Shown: positions 27,382 through 35,640 of the stretch, piece after piece
How the letters are laid out: every line of letters begins with the position of its first letter
Position numbering within the stretch: the first letter of the stretch is position 1
Source: Site-B1 sp963827785
Lineage (GTDB): Bacteria > Bacteroidota > Bacteroidia > Flavobacteriales > Flavobacteriaceae
Length of the DNA: 64,000 nucleotides
Direction: 5' to 3'
Assembly: GCA_963827785.1 (NCBI GenBank)
Contig: CAWHCT010000023.1
Location: 59,789-123,788, forward strand
Notes under the pieces: generated by a model
What the model was told of the DNA's origin: nothing
Seen by the model: the letters and a program-made list of their open reading frames with translations, nothing else
The model's database searches: none
Made by a program: the position numbers and the translations under genes

Positions 27382-27873
27382 ATGAAACGAATTGCCCAAA
27401 TCTTAATAATTCTATTGGTTAGTAGTAGTTTTGCTCAGAATTCTGTTTCAGACTTACTCGATAAATTTAATACTCATAAAATTCCGTACATTTCTGTTCA
27501 AGAGCTGGCAATGCCCAAAACATCGGCTATAATTTTAGATGCACGCGAGGAAAAGGAGTATGAGGTAAGCCGAATTAAAAACGCCTGGTTTGTTGGTTAT
27601 AAAAATTTTAAAATAGAAACTATTCTCGACCAGATAAAAGATAAAAATGAACAAATTGTTGTGTATTGTTCTTTGGGAATCCGATCAGAAGATATAGCAG
27701 AAAAAATTAAAAAAGCCGGGTATTCAAATGTTTATAATCTGTATGGTGGAATTTTTGAATGGAAGAACAATAGTTATCCGTTATTTAATTCTGATAATAA
27801 AGAAACGAACAACATTCATGTTTTTTCTGAAGAATGGAGTCAATGGATAAAAAAAGGAAATAAAGTATTTTAA
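27382..27873 (+). CDS. secreted rhodanese-like protein
   Basis: About 163 residues with signal peptide (MKRIAQILIILLVSSSFAQ). The ATG at 27382 starts this peptide; an in-frame start at 27322 would lie inside arsS. A single rhodanese domain spans about 35-135: LDAREEKEYEVSRIKNAWFV, then VVYCSLGIRSEDIAE with the active-site Cys, and NLYGGIFEWKN. Sulfur- or arsenic-transfer in the periplasm is possible. It is embedded between arsS and a TIGR04282 glycosyltransferase, so it is probably part of the arsenosugar operon. Confidence 0.87.
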   Translation: MKRIAQILIILLVSSSFAQNSVSDLLDKFNTHKIPYISVQELAMPKTSAIILDAREEKEYEVSRIKNAWFVGYKNFKIETILDQIKDKNEQIVVYCSLGIRSEDIAEKIKKAGYSNVYNLYGGIFEWKNNSYPLFNSDNKETNNIHVFSEEWSQWIKKGNKVF

Positions 27874-28539
27874 ATGGGTTTACTAAGCAATAAGAACTCT
27901 AATGAAAATGAATTAATTTCAGATTTTCATATTCCCACTTCAAAAAAAGCGATAATTATTTTTGTAAGAAATCCTGAATTAGGTAAATGTAAGACCAGAT
28001 TAGCGAAAACAATAGGTGATGAAGCCGCTTTAGAAGTCTATAATGACCTATTGAAACATACAACAGACATTACCGGTAAAATCAATGCAGATAGATATGT
28101 CTATTACTCCGAAAACATCAACGAAAATGATCTTTGGGATAATTTATTATTTAGAAAGAAACTTCAGACAGGTGATACTCTGGGAAAAAGAATGGCTAAT
28201 GCATTTACAGAACTATTCTCTTTAGGATATGAAAAAGTCCTTATTGTTGGCAGTGATTTACCAAATATAAATACAGCGCATTTAAATCTTGGTTTTAAAT
28301 CCTTAAATGACCATGACATCGTTATTGGTCCAGCAAAAGATGGTGGTTATTATCTGTTAGGTATGCTAAAATTCAATTCAAAACTGTTCATAAACAAGGA
28401 TTGGGGGAATTCTACGGTTCTTAAAGATTCATTAAATGATTTGAAAAAAGAAAAGGTTTATCTTTTAGAAACATTAAATGACATAGATATTTATGATGAT
28501 TTAAAGCACATAGATACATTCAAAAAATATTTATTATGA
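27874..28539 (+). CDS. TIGR04282-family arsenosugar-associated nucleotidyl/glycosyltransferase
   Basis: A 221-residue CofC-like/DUF2064 protein with a Rossmann nucleotide-sugar fold. Conserved segments are FVRNPELGKCKTRLAKTIG (about 33-51), GDTLGKRMANAF (about 98-110), VLIVGSDLPNI (about 118-128) and DIVIGPAKDGGYYLLGM (about 146-162), the last being the family signature. It begins one base after the rhodanese stop and overlaps the next gene by four bases (ATGA), so it is translationally coupled. It is presumed to add or activate the sugar moiety; the exact reaction is not established. Confidence 0.9.
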   Translation: MGLLSNKNSNENELISDFHIPTSKKAIIIFVRNPELGKCKTRLAKTIGDEAALEVYNDLLKHTTDITGKINADRYVYYSENINENDLWDNLLFRKKLQTGDTLGKRMANAFTELFSLGYEKVLIVGSDLPNINTAHLNLGFKSLNDHDIVIGPAKDGGYYLLGMLKFNSKLFINKDWGNSTVLKDSLNDLKKEKVYLLETLNDIDIYDDLKHIDTFKKYLL

Positions 28540-29348
28540 TAAGATTAATACAAAAAACAACCGATTATTTAGAGCATAAAGGGTTTAATAATCCTGAAGT
28601 TGGTATCATCCTTGGCACCGGATTAGGTTTATTGTTGGAAAAAATAGAAATATTACATGAAGTTAGTTATAACCACATCCCAAACTTTCCAACAGCCACG
28701 GTAGAATTCCACAAAGGAAAACTCATTTATGGCATTTTAGAAGGTAAAAAAGTTATCGTAATGCAAGGTCGTTTTCATCTTTATGAAGGCTATACTTTAC
28801 AGGACATAACTTATCCGGTTCGTATCATGGAAAAATTAGGCATCAAGACCTTATTGGTATCAAATGCAGCTGGAGCCATCAATCTTAATTTTAACAAAGG
28901 AGAATTAATGCTTATTGAAGACCATATCAATTTGCAAGGCAACTCTCCATTAGCCTTTAAAGGAGTGTCCAGATTAGGTGAACGATTTGCAGATATGAGT
29001 CAACCTTATGACAAGGATTTCAACACAAAATTCGAATCCATTGCAAAGTCCAATAACATTAAACTGCATAAAGGTGTTTATGCCAGTGTTGTTGGCCCAC
29101 AGTTGGAAACAAGAGCCGAATATAAAATGCTAAAGATCCTTGGAGCAGATGCTGTAGGAATGAGTACGGTACCGGAAATTATTGTAGCAAACCATTTAAA
29201 TTTAAGGGCTGCGGCAATATCAGTTCTTACAGATGAATGTGATCCGAATAATCTGAAACCGGTAAGCATACCTGAAATAATTGCTATGGCCAACAAAGCA
29301 GAACCTGATATGATCACTTTGTTTGAAGAACTAATCAGGACTCTATAA
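28536..29348 (+). CDS. purine nucleoside phosphorylase, trimeric type
   Basis: A 270-residue enzyme of the PNP/MTAP family. Clear motifs are GIILGTGLGLLLEK (phosphate site, about 23-36), MQGRFHLYEGYT (about 76-87), SNAAGAINLNFNKGELMLIE (about 109-128), VVGPQLETRAEYKML (about 184-198) and GADAVGMSTVPE (about 203-214). It cleaves purine nucleosides with phosphate. Inside an arsS operon the natural substrate may be the deoxyadenosyl-arsenic nucleoside, releasing adenine and an arsenic sugar phosphate. That is inference from context. Confidence 0.92.
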   Translation: MIRLIQKTTDYLEHKGFNNPEVGIILGTGLGLLLEKIEILHEVSYNHIPNFPTATVEFHKGKLIYGILEGKKVIVMQGRFHLYEGYTLQDITYPVRIMEKLGIKTLLVSNAAGAINLNFNKGELMLIEDHINLQGNSPLAFKGVSRLGERFADMSQPYDKDFNTKFESIAKSNNIKLHKGVYASVVGPQLETRAEYKMLKILGADAVGMSTVPEIIVANHLNLRAAAISVLTDECDPNNLKPVSIPEIIAMANKAEPDMITLFEELIRTL

Positions 29349-29453
29349 CTTTTGCTGATTTTGGGTCAATTCTTCATCAATTTATAGCTTAGTGCACACT
29401 AAATATCGTAAGGACTCGACTATCAATGCGTCCAATAAAACAAATTTGTACAA

Positions 29454-30164
29454 ATGAATAAATTCATAATTCTTTACGTGTTTTTTATTTCCCAATCATT
29501 CGCCAACACTGTCCAATCAAATTCAATTGATCATAGTTTATTTAGTGAATTGCTTCAAAAACATGTTTCTTCCAAAGGAAAAGTTGATTATAAAGGATTT
29601 CAATCCGACAGGGTTAAACTTGATAATTACTTAAAATCATTAGGGAAAAATATTCCTTCCGATTCCTGGGCAAAAGAAGAAAAATTAGCCTACTGGATAA
29701 ACGCCTATAATGCCTTTACCATAGATTTGATATTGAGGAATCCTTCGGTAAAAAGTATAAAGGATATTGATGATCCATGGGGTCAAAAGCTTTGGAAATT
29801 AGGAGATAAATGGTATGACCTCAATGAAATTGAACATAAGATCTTGCGTAAAATGAACGAACCAAGAATTCATTTCGCTATAGTTTGCGCTTCAGTCTCA
29901 TGTCCAAAACTTCAAAACTCTGCATTTATTGGATCAAAATTAGACATACAGTTAACAATTTCGACAAAAGAATTTCTGAATGATCCGTCAAAAAATAAGA
30001 TTTTAACAAATAAATTAGAGCTATCCAAGATTTTTAAGTGGTTCTCACAAGATTTTAAGCAAGGGCATTCATTAATTGATTTTTTAAATAAATATTCTGA
30101 TATTGAAATCTCTCAAAAAGCATCAATAAGTTATAAAGACTATGACTGGAATTTAAATATTTAA
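29454..30164 (+). CDS. DUF547-domain secreted protein
   Basis: A 236-residue exported protein (signal peptide MNKFIILYVFFISQSFANT). DUF547 motifs are AYWINAYNAFTIDLILRNPS (about 81-100), DDPWGQKLWKLGDKWYDLNE (about 107-126) and IHFAIVCASVSCPKLQNSAF (about 138-157). The conserved Cys pair in CASVSCP suggests metal, thiol or cofactor chemistry, but no activity is established. DUF547 genes are frequent next to TIGR04282/TIGR04283 genes, which fits here. Confidence 0.9.
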   Translation: MNKFIILYVFFISQSFANTVQSNSIDHSLFSELLQKHVSSKGKVDYKGFQSDRVKLDNYLKSLGKNIPSDSWAKEEKLAYWINAYNAFTIDLILRNPSVKSIKDIDDPWGQKLWKLGDKWYDLNEIEHKILRKMNEPRIHFAIVCASVSCPKLQNSAFIGSKLDIQLTISTKEFLNDPSKNKILTNKLELSKIFKWFSQDFKQGHSLIDFLNKYSDIEISQKASISYKDYDWNLNI

Positions 30165-30174
30165 ATTATTTATT

Positions 30175-30245
30175 ATTCCTCCGAAAGCAGGAATCTGATT
30201 AATTGAAACTAAAAAAATGGATTCCTGCCGTCTCAGGAATTACAG
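30175..30245. repeat. palindromic intergenic repeat element
   Basis: Imperfect inverted repeat: ATTCCTCCGAAAGCAGGAAT (30175-30194) and its partner ending TCTCAGGAAT (30220-30240), separated by an AT-rich loop. The arms match the outline of a palindromic repeat often seen between flavobacterial genes (ATTCCTGCGAAAGCAGGAAT type). It abuts the GTG start of the next gene, so it occupies its leader and translation-initiation region. Confidence 0.65.
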
Positions 30246-30248
30246 AAA

Positions 30249-31067
30249 GTGAAACATCAAATTTCAATAATTATCCCAATACTAAATGAAGCTGAAACTA
30301 TTTCAGAACTAATAGAGTATCTTTTAAATAATTCCTCCAATAATAATATCTCTGAAGTAATTGTTGTTGATGGTGGAAGTACGGATGGTTCTCAAGAAAT
30401 TATCTCAAAATTAGTCACTTCGAGTGATTCTGATTCATCAGAATTGAGTTTAGACATCGCTCAGCAGAAATATCGTGAAATAGATCCTGAAACAAAACTT
30501 CGACAAGCTCGGGTTAACAGTTTAGGATTGCCTTTTAAATTAAAATTAATTACTTCGGCAAAAGGTCGCGCCAAACAAATGAATTTAGGTGCCAAAAACG
30601 CAAAAGGAGATATATTTTATTTCCTTCATGCCGATTCCTTACCTCCAAAGAATTTTGACTCTATGATTATTAAAGAAGTTGAAAATGGAAATCTTGCAGG
30701 TTGCTTTAAAATGAAGTTCGAGAGTGATCATTGGTGGCTAAAACTGGCTGGCTGGCTGACCCAATTTAATTGGAGAGCTTGCCGAGGTGGAGACCAAAGT
30801 CAGTTTATAACTAAAGCCTTATTTGATGAATTAAATGGTTTTGACGAACGATATATAATTTATGAGGACAACGATCTTATTAATAAATTATATGCAAAAG
30901 ATCAATTTGTTGTCATTCAGGAAGAATGGTTAATTACTTCATCAAGAAAATACCAAAAATATGGTATTTGGAAATTGCAGTATTATTTTTGGGTAATTTA
31001 TATTAAAAAGTGGTTTGGTGCATCACCTGAAGAATTACATCAATATTACCTAAAAAAAATAAGTTAA
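30249..31067 (+). CDS. TIGR04283-family arsenosugar-associated glycosyltransferase with inserted segment
   Basis: A 272-residue GT2-fold glycosyltransferase with an unusual GTG start. The normal family order is visible: SIIIPILNEAETISELI (about 6-22), VIVVDGGSTDGSQEI (about 37-51), SAKGRAKQMNLGAKNAKGDI (about 103-122), FLHADSLPP and GGDQSQFITKALFDELNGFD. Residues about 55-97 interrupt it. This stretch is not found in the family and its DNA looks like a palindromic repeat. The insert lies between the DGGSTDG strand and the AKGRAKQ helix, in the nucleotide-binding half. Activity may be retained if it is a surface loop. Confidence 0.88.
   Translation: MKHQISIIIPILNEAETISELIEYLLNNSSNNNISEVIVVDGGSTDGSQEIISKLVTSSDSDSSELSLDIAQQKYREIDPETKLRQARVNSLGLPFKLKLITSAKGRAKQMNLGAKNAKGDIFYFLHADSLPPKNFDSMIIKEVENGNLAGCFKMKFESDHWWLKLAGWLTQFNWRACRGGDQSQFITKALFDELNGFDERYIIYEDNDLINKLYAKDQFVVIQEEWLITSSRKYQKYGIWKLQYYFWVIYIKKWFGASPEELHQYYLKKIS
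30411..30539 (+). repeat. in-frame repeat-like insertion inside glycosyltransferase gene
   Basis: These 129 bases (43 codons) have no counterpart in the protein family. They contain a perfect hairpin ATTCTGA-TTCA-TCAGAAT (30427-30444) and the phrases GTCACTTCGAGTGATTCTGA and CTTCGACAAGCTCGGGTTAA. These closely resemble the palindromic repeat sequences (GTCACTTCGAGTG..., CTTCGACAAGCTCAGGGTGA) that occur between genes in many flavobacteria. The reading frame stays open throughout. This parallels the palindromic elements known inside Rickettsia proteins. Confidence 0.6.
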
Positions 31068-31076
31068 AATTACATG

Positions 31077-31703
31077 CTAGCCCAGGTTATGATCTATGGC
31101 ATACCTAATAATTCCGGCATTATTTTTTAAGTTCAACTTCTTAATTATTCTCGCCCGATAAGTACTAACGGTATTTATACTCAAACCTAATGAATTTGCA
31201 ATATCTGTCAAGGATTTTCCTTTGGCAATATTATGTAATACCATCAATTCCCTGTCGGATAACAATTCATGCTGGTTCTTAATTTGTTTAACATCAAGCG
31301 CACTGACTAATAAGTTAGAAACAGAAGGTGTTAGATATTTTTTCCCTGAAAGAACTGTTCTTATAGCACTTATCAATACTTGAGGATTACAATCCTTGTT
31401 CAAAAAACCATAGGCCCCAGCTTTCATGGCCCTTAAAGCATATTGGTCCTCCTGAAGCATGCTCAAAATTAATACCGGTGTTGATATTTGAAGCGCTTTC
31501 AATTGCTTTAACAGATCAATACCATTTAGATCCGGCATGGAAATGTCAGAGATTGCCACATCAACATCATTATCTTTTAATGCGGAAATCGCTTCAAAAC
31601 CGTTTGAGGCTTCAATGCACTTACAATCAATAAATTCATTTTTTAGGATTCCTACAAGTCCTTTTCTTAAAATAGCATGATCATCAACAACTAGAATTTT
31701 CAT
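31077..31703 (-). CDS. NarL/LuxR-type response regulator, orphan
   Basis: A 208-residue two-component regulator. The receiver domain (1-120) has the acidic pocket in VVDDHAILRKG, the phosphoacceptor Asp in VAISDISMPDLNG (about residue 54) and a Lys in LNKDCNPQ. The C-terminal LuxR helix-turn-helix (about 140-205) reads LSDRELMVLHNIAKGKSLTD, then LSINTVSTYRARIIKKL. No histidine kinase lies in the window. It converges on the glycosyltransferase and may or may not regulate the surrounding locus. Confidence 0.92.
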   Translation of the reverse strand: MKILVVDDHAILRKGLVGILKNEFIDCKCIEASNGFEAISALKDNDVDVAISDISMPDLNGIDLLKQLKALQISTPVLILSMLQEDQYALRAMKAGAYGFLNKDCNPQVLISAIRTVLSGKKYLTPSVSNLLVSALDVKQIKNQHELLSDRELMVLHNIAKGKSLTDIANSLGLSINTVSTYRARIIKKLNLKNNAGIIRYAIDHNLG

Positions 31704-31744
31704 ATATAATTAATTAATGATTAAATTACATAATTATTTATTTA

Positions 31745-31796
31745 TAAAAAAAGACCACCCAAGATTTCCGCTTATAATCTTTTGGTGGCCTTTTAG
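31745..31796. terminator. strong hairpin terminator in a divergent intergenic region
   Basis: AAAAGACCACCCAAGATT and AATCTTTTGGTGGCCTTTT form a long near-perfect stem with a 9-nt loop. On the minus strand it is followed by seven T's. It lies between two divergent genes (starts at 31703 minus and 31993 plus), so neither ends here. It may close an unannotated small transcript on the minus strand from about 31985 to 31745. Confidence 0.75.
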
Positions 31797-31992
31797 TTAG
31801 TTTAAGTTAATTAGTAACTTAACTGAGTATATCATAAATATTGGGGATTGGAATTATGCTATTAATCAATACAATATCTAGATATATAGGGATTTATTTA
31901 AAGCAAAGTAAACCAATAATTATAAACATTCTTGTAGTGTAATAATATATTAATTTGTCGTAATTTCAATTACAATATTAAAACAGCGAACT

Positions 31993-32394
31993 ATGAAAAA
32001 AAACAATCTATTAAAAAAAGCTTTTATCCTTGCATCATTATTAATAATAATGCAATCGGTACATGCCCAAGATTCTGAATTGGACTTACAATATTTGGTA
32101 GGTTTATGGAAATTAGATATGACACCTGAAAACGAAAATGATTCAAACTTTGCTCAAATGAAAATAGACAAAATAGGGACTAATTTAGTCGAAGGAACTT
32201 TTTACCGTGAAGGAGTGTTAATTCAAGAGGGAAGGACAAATACGCAATCAGGTAAAATTTATGTTGCTCTAGTGTCTGGAGATAATAGTGGAGATTATAA
32301 TTCGTCCTTCTACCTGGAAAATGGAAAAATATATGGAACAACACATTCTTTAAGCAAAGATTTTCTGGCTGTTTGGGTTGGAGAAAAAATGTAA
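31993..32394 (+). CDS. small secreted lipocalin-like protein, unknown
   Basis: A 133-residue exported protein (signal peptide MKKNNLLKKAFILASLLIIM, ending near HAQ). The mature part starts with YLVGLWKLDMTPEN, a pattern of small lipocalin-like or DUF domains whose first strand follows a Gly-x-Trp. Strands then alternate to the end (GRTNTQSGKIYVALVSG, SSFYLENGKIYGTTHS). No ligand can be named. It stands alone, ending before a terminator hairpin shared with the convergent phosphatase gene. Confidence 0.7.
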   Translation: MKKNNLLKKAFILASLLIIMQSVHAQDSELDLQYLVGLWKLDMTPENENDSNFAQMKIDKIGTNLVEGTFYREGVLIQEGRTNTQSGKIYVALVSGDNSGDYNSSFYLENGKIYGTTHSLSKDFLAVWVGEKM

Positions 32395-32406
32395 CATAAT
32401 TATGTG

Positions 32407-32438
32407 GATGTAGATTTTATAAAGTCTACATCTTTATT
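32407..32438. terminator. terminator between convergent genes
   Basis: GATGTAGATTT / AAGTCTACATC stem with one G-T pair and a short loop, followed by TTTATTTG. It lies just after the lipocalin-like gene and overlaps the last codons of the phosphatase gene. Confidence 0.7.
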
Positions 32439-33162
32439 TGTTCCGTCCTTTTTCATTAGGATAAAATGTTTGAACGGCATCACTTTGAAAAATTTCTTTG
32501 GTGTCAATATCTATACATGATAATTTGCCATAAAAAGCTGCTCCTGTATCTACATTCCAGACATTTTGAGCGTTCATGGGTTCATAAGAAGCAAAATTGA
32601 TAGTTGGTGTATGCCCAATATAGATCTCATCAAAAAGTTTTAATCTTTTAGGAAATAATATTGAATCTTCATCAATTTGTGAATCTATGGCTAAAGCCAT
32701 TTCCCACAGGGTTCTGTCATAATACAAATTGGTTTCGGAATATTCCTTTGCAGGTCCATGCATGGAAACAAATCCAGCATGTACAAACAGTCTGTTCTTA
32801 TCATCTATAAAATAAAGATTCATCTGTTCTAAGAATTTAAGATGCTCCTGTTTTTCTTTTTCTGAGATCTTTTTGTAACTATCAATCGTTTCTTTTCCCC
32901 CATGGAATAACCAGGTGTCGAAAGTAGTTCCTTCTCTTAACCAATTTTCACACCAGATATCATGATTACCTTTTATAAAAATACAATTGAACTTTTTTGA
33001 AAGATTAATCAGAAACCTTAATGTAAAAGACGATTCGCTCCATCCGTCAACATAATCACCAATAAAAATTAACGTGTCAGATTCATTAACTTTTGCTCTA
33101 TCCAAAAGTTGTTTCAATGCCTTTAGTCCTCCATGGATATCTCCAATTACTAATGTTCTCAT
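32434..33162 (-). CDS. PPP-type metallophosphoesterase (serine/threonine phosphatase family)
   Basis: A 242-residue cytosolic metallophosphatase. The metal-binding motifs are in order: GDIHGGLKAL (about 7-16), GDYVDGWSESS (about 36-46), KGNHDIWCENW (about 64-74), FVHAGFVSMHGP (about 126-137) and YIGHTPT (about 180-186). The pattern GDxHG, GDxxDG, GNHD fits bacterial PrpA/PppA-like protein phosphatases or dinucleoside tetraphosphatases. The Trp-containing NVWNVDTGAAFYGKL near the end is typical for the group. Substrate unknown. Confidence 0.88.
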   Translation of the reverse strand: MRTLVIGDIHGGLKALKQLLDRAKVNESDTLIFIGDYVDGWSESSFTLRFLINLSKKFNCIFIKGNHDIWCENWLREGTTFDTWLFHGGKETIDSYKKISEKEKQEHLKFLEQMNLYFIDDKNRLFVHAGFVSMHGPAKEYSETNLYYDRTLWEMALAIDSQIDEDSILFPKRLKLFDEIYIGHTPTINFASYEPMNAQNVWNVDTGAAFYGKLSCIDIDTKEIFQSDAVQTFYPNEKGRNK

Positions 33163-33236
33163 TTAAAATATTTTTAAAATATTCAATAGTAAGATAAAAA
33201 AATGAACTGAAAATAATTTGGTTTTTTTAATTTAGA

Positions 33237-34244
33237 TTAATTATAAGAATACTGTTCTTTAACTACAGCTTCAGCAGGCTTATTCTGAGGAGTAAATCTG
33301 GAATTATTCATACCTCCTCCTTTTTCATGATCATGATGCCATTTCCATAAAAACCCACCTTCAAACCAATCTTCGTTCCAAAATTGTTCATATAATACTT
33401 TTAGCGCCACTGTTTGGGCTTCCAAATTAACCTGATCATTTTCTCTGCTTGAATTCCATGGTTCTTTTGCTGAATAATCGATACTTCTATAACCATATTC
33501 TGTAAAAAGAACTTGTTTATTAAGTTTCTTACTGAATAGTTGCATTTTAATCTTATGTGGCTTCCATCCCTCGATCAGAGCCTCTTCACTTGGCTGCTTT
33601 TCATCACTTAGCGGGAAATAAGCATCGACACCAATAAAATCTAATTGATCCCAAAATGGAACATTTACATAGGAATCCCAATTTTCGGCATAGGTTAATT
33701 TACCCTTGTAAACAGATTTCACATCTCCTATCAATTCATTCCAAAAGTCAGGACGATTGCCAACAAATTTGTTCAATTCGGTACCAATACAATATATTCC
33801 TACATTCAACTCTTCAGATAATTTGGCATAATCCAAAATATATCTGGAATAGGATTCCTCGAATTTTTTCCAATCATCTTCTGTTTTCATCTCGATATTA
33901 CCGGTAAAATCACCTCTCCAAACCCAGATCTGTGGCTTGACCATTACTTTTATGTTGTTTTTTTGAAGTTGCTCAATATATTGTTTTGCACCTTCGATTG
34001 TTTCTCCAAACCACTGTCTCTCTGTGTTATAAATTACTTCCGGTGAATTGAGATTTCTTATAAATGCAAATGGCATTACAGAAGCATAATTGGCATTTAC
34101 TTTTAAAACAGGTTCAATATGTTTTTGATTTATGGCCTCCTTTGATGCTACAAAACTAACTCCATTAATAGATTGTTTTTCCGGAATGGTTGCTGAACAG
34201 CCAACTAGTAATAAACATAAAAAGGAAATCAAAAAACTCCTCAT
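33237..34244 (-). CDS. GH113-like glycoside hydrolase lipoprotein
   Basis: About 335 residues. The ATG at 34244 begins a lipoprotein signal (MRSFLISFLCLLLVGC, Cys about 16), preferred over the in-frame ATG ten codons upstream. A TIM-barrel pattern follows: VMPFAFIRNLNSPEV, then VMVKPQIWVWRGDFTG, IYCIGTELNKF with a probable acid/base Glu, LDFIGVDAYFPLS, and VLFTEYGYRS with a probable nucleophile Glu. It ends with FEGGFLWKWHHDHEKGGG. The two Glu on strands 4 and 7 fit clan GH-A; the closest recalled family is GH113 (beta-mannanase). Substrate is an inference. Confidence 0.8.
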   Translation of the reverse strand: MRSFLISFLCLLLVGCSATIPEKQSINGVSFVASKEAINQKHIEPVLKVNANYASVMPFAFIRNLNSPEVIYNTERQWFGETIEGAKQYIEQLQKNNIKVMVKPQIWVWRGDFTGNIEMKTEDDWKKFEESYSRYILDYAKLSEELNVGIYCIGTELNKFVGNRPDFWNELIGDVKSVYKGKLTYAENWDSYVNVPFWDQLDFIGVDAYFPLSDEKQPSEEALIEGWKPHKIKMQLFSKKLNKQVLFTEYGYRSIDYSAKEPWNSSRENDQVNLEAQTVALKVLYEQFWNEDWFEGGFLWKWHHDHEKGGGMNNSRFTPQNKPAEAVVKEQYSYN

Positions 34245-34339
34245 AAACACAATTTTTATTTTAAATTTAAACAAAATCCATGGATTAGATTAGGTTTTAA
34301 CAAAACCTTCGACTACTAATTGAACCAACTTTGAGTAAA

Positions 34340-35638
34340 ATGGAGCACATAGTTATTATTGGCAACGGAATTTCTGGAGTGACTGCTGCAAGACACATTC
34401 GCAAGCTTTCTGATAAGAAAATCACCATTGTTTCTGCAGAATCTGATTACTTTTTTTCTCGTACAGCTTTGATGTATGTGTACATGGGACATATGAAATT
34501 TGAACATACTAAACCTTATGAAGATTGGTTTTGGAAGAAAAACCGAATAAACTTAAAACAAGGCTATGTAAAAAGCATTGATACAAAAAGTAAAACGCTT
34601 TATTTCTCAAATAATGAAACACTTAATTACGATAAATTAATTATTGCAACAGGAAGCAAACCGAATAAATTCGGGTGGCCCGGACAAGATCTAAAAGGCG
34701 TTCAAGGTTTATATCACAAACAGGATTTAGATAATCTTGAAGTCTATGCTCCAAATAAGAAAATTTGCAAACGTGCTGTTATAGTTGGTGGTGGTTTAAT
34801 AGGAATTGAATTAGCAGAAATGCTGAATTCAAGAAACATCCCGGTCACTTTTTTAGTTCGCGAAACCAGTTTTTGGAATGGAGTATTACCCGAAGGTGAA
34901 AGCGAAATGATAAACAGGCACATCAAAAATCATCACATTGATCTGCGATTAGGAGTGAATTTAAAAGAAATTATTTCTGATGAAAATGGTAAAGTAAAAA
35001 GTGTTGTTGTAGCTGAAACCGGCGAAACAATTGACTGTAATTTTGTTGGATTAACCGCAGGTGTTTCACCAAATATTGATTTTATAAGAGATTCTGAAAT
35101 TGAAACCAATCGCGGTGTTTTGGTAAACCGATTTTTAGAAACCGATATAAAAGACGTCTATGCCATTGGCGACTGCGCAGAACAAAGAGAATCTATTGGC
35201 AATCGCAGACCAATTGAAGCGGTTTGGTACACAGGACGAATGATGGGAGAAACCGTTGCACAAACCATTTGCGGAAATAGAATGAAGTACAAACCCGGAC
35301 ATTGGTTCAATTCGGCAAAATTTTTAGATATTGAATACCAAACCTATGGTTGGGTGTTTTCAAAACCACGAGAGAACGAAGCCCATTTTCACTGGAAACA
35401 TGAAGAAGACACCAAATGTATTACCGTTTGCTTTGATAAAAACTCGAATCAGTTTCTTGGCATTAATACCTTCGGAATTAGAATGCGACATGAAATTTTT
35501 GATACTTGGCTAACCGAAAAACGAGCTTTAGATTTTGTTATTAATAATTTATCTGAAGCTAATTTCGATCCGGAATTTTACAGAAATTTTGAAAAAGACA
35601 TTCTAACCACATACCAGAATCAATTCCAAACCACTTAA
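34340..35638 (+). CDS. NAD(P)/FAD-dependent oxidoreductase (Pyr_redox_2)
   Basis: About 432 residues, ATG at 34340 (a TTG nine bases upstream is less likely). The FAD motif GNGISGVTAARHIRK lies at the N-terminus, the NAD(P)H motif VIVGGGLIGIELAEM near 155-170 and the ribityl-binding segment DVYAIGDCAEQRE near 275-287. This matches rubredoxin/nitrite-reductase-type reductases. The C-terminal domain (about 310-432) is unlike known ones I can name. Two bases separate its stop from the Fe-S membrane protein, so the two are coupled and could form an electron-transfer pair from NADH to a membrane acceptor. Confidence 0.87.
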   Translation: MEHIVIIGNGISGVTAARHIRKLSDKKITIVSAESDYFFSRTALMYVYMGHMKFEHTKPYEDWFWKKNRINLKQGYVKSIDTKSKTLYFSNNETLNYDKLIIATGSKPNKFGWPGQDLKGVQGLYHKQDLDNLEVYAPNKKICKRAVIVGGGLIGIELAEMLNSRNIPVTFLVRETSFWNGVLPEGESEMINRHIKNHHIDLRLGVNLKEIISDENGKVKSVVVAETGETIDCNFVGLTAGVSPNIDFIRDSEIETNRGVLVNRFLETDIKDVYAIGDCAEQRESIGNRRPIEAVWYTGRMMGETVAQTICGNRMKYKPGHWFNSAKFLDIEYQTYGWVFSKPRENEAHFHWKHEEDTKCITVCFDKNSNQFLGINTFGIRMRHEIFDTWLTEKRALDFVINNLSEANFDPEFYRNFEKDILTTYQNQFQTT

Positions 35639-35640
35639 TC

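Noticed and set aside
29440..29449. ACAAATTTGT palindrome before the DUF547 gene as an operator
   Set aside because: Short AT-rich palindromes like this are common by chance and it lies at the translation start.
34744..35513. Open frames on both strands inside the flavoprotein gene
   Set aside because: They lack family support and lie fully inside a well-supported gene in another frame.
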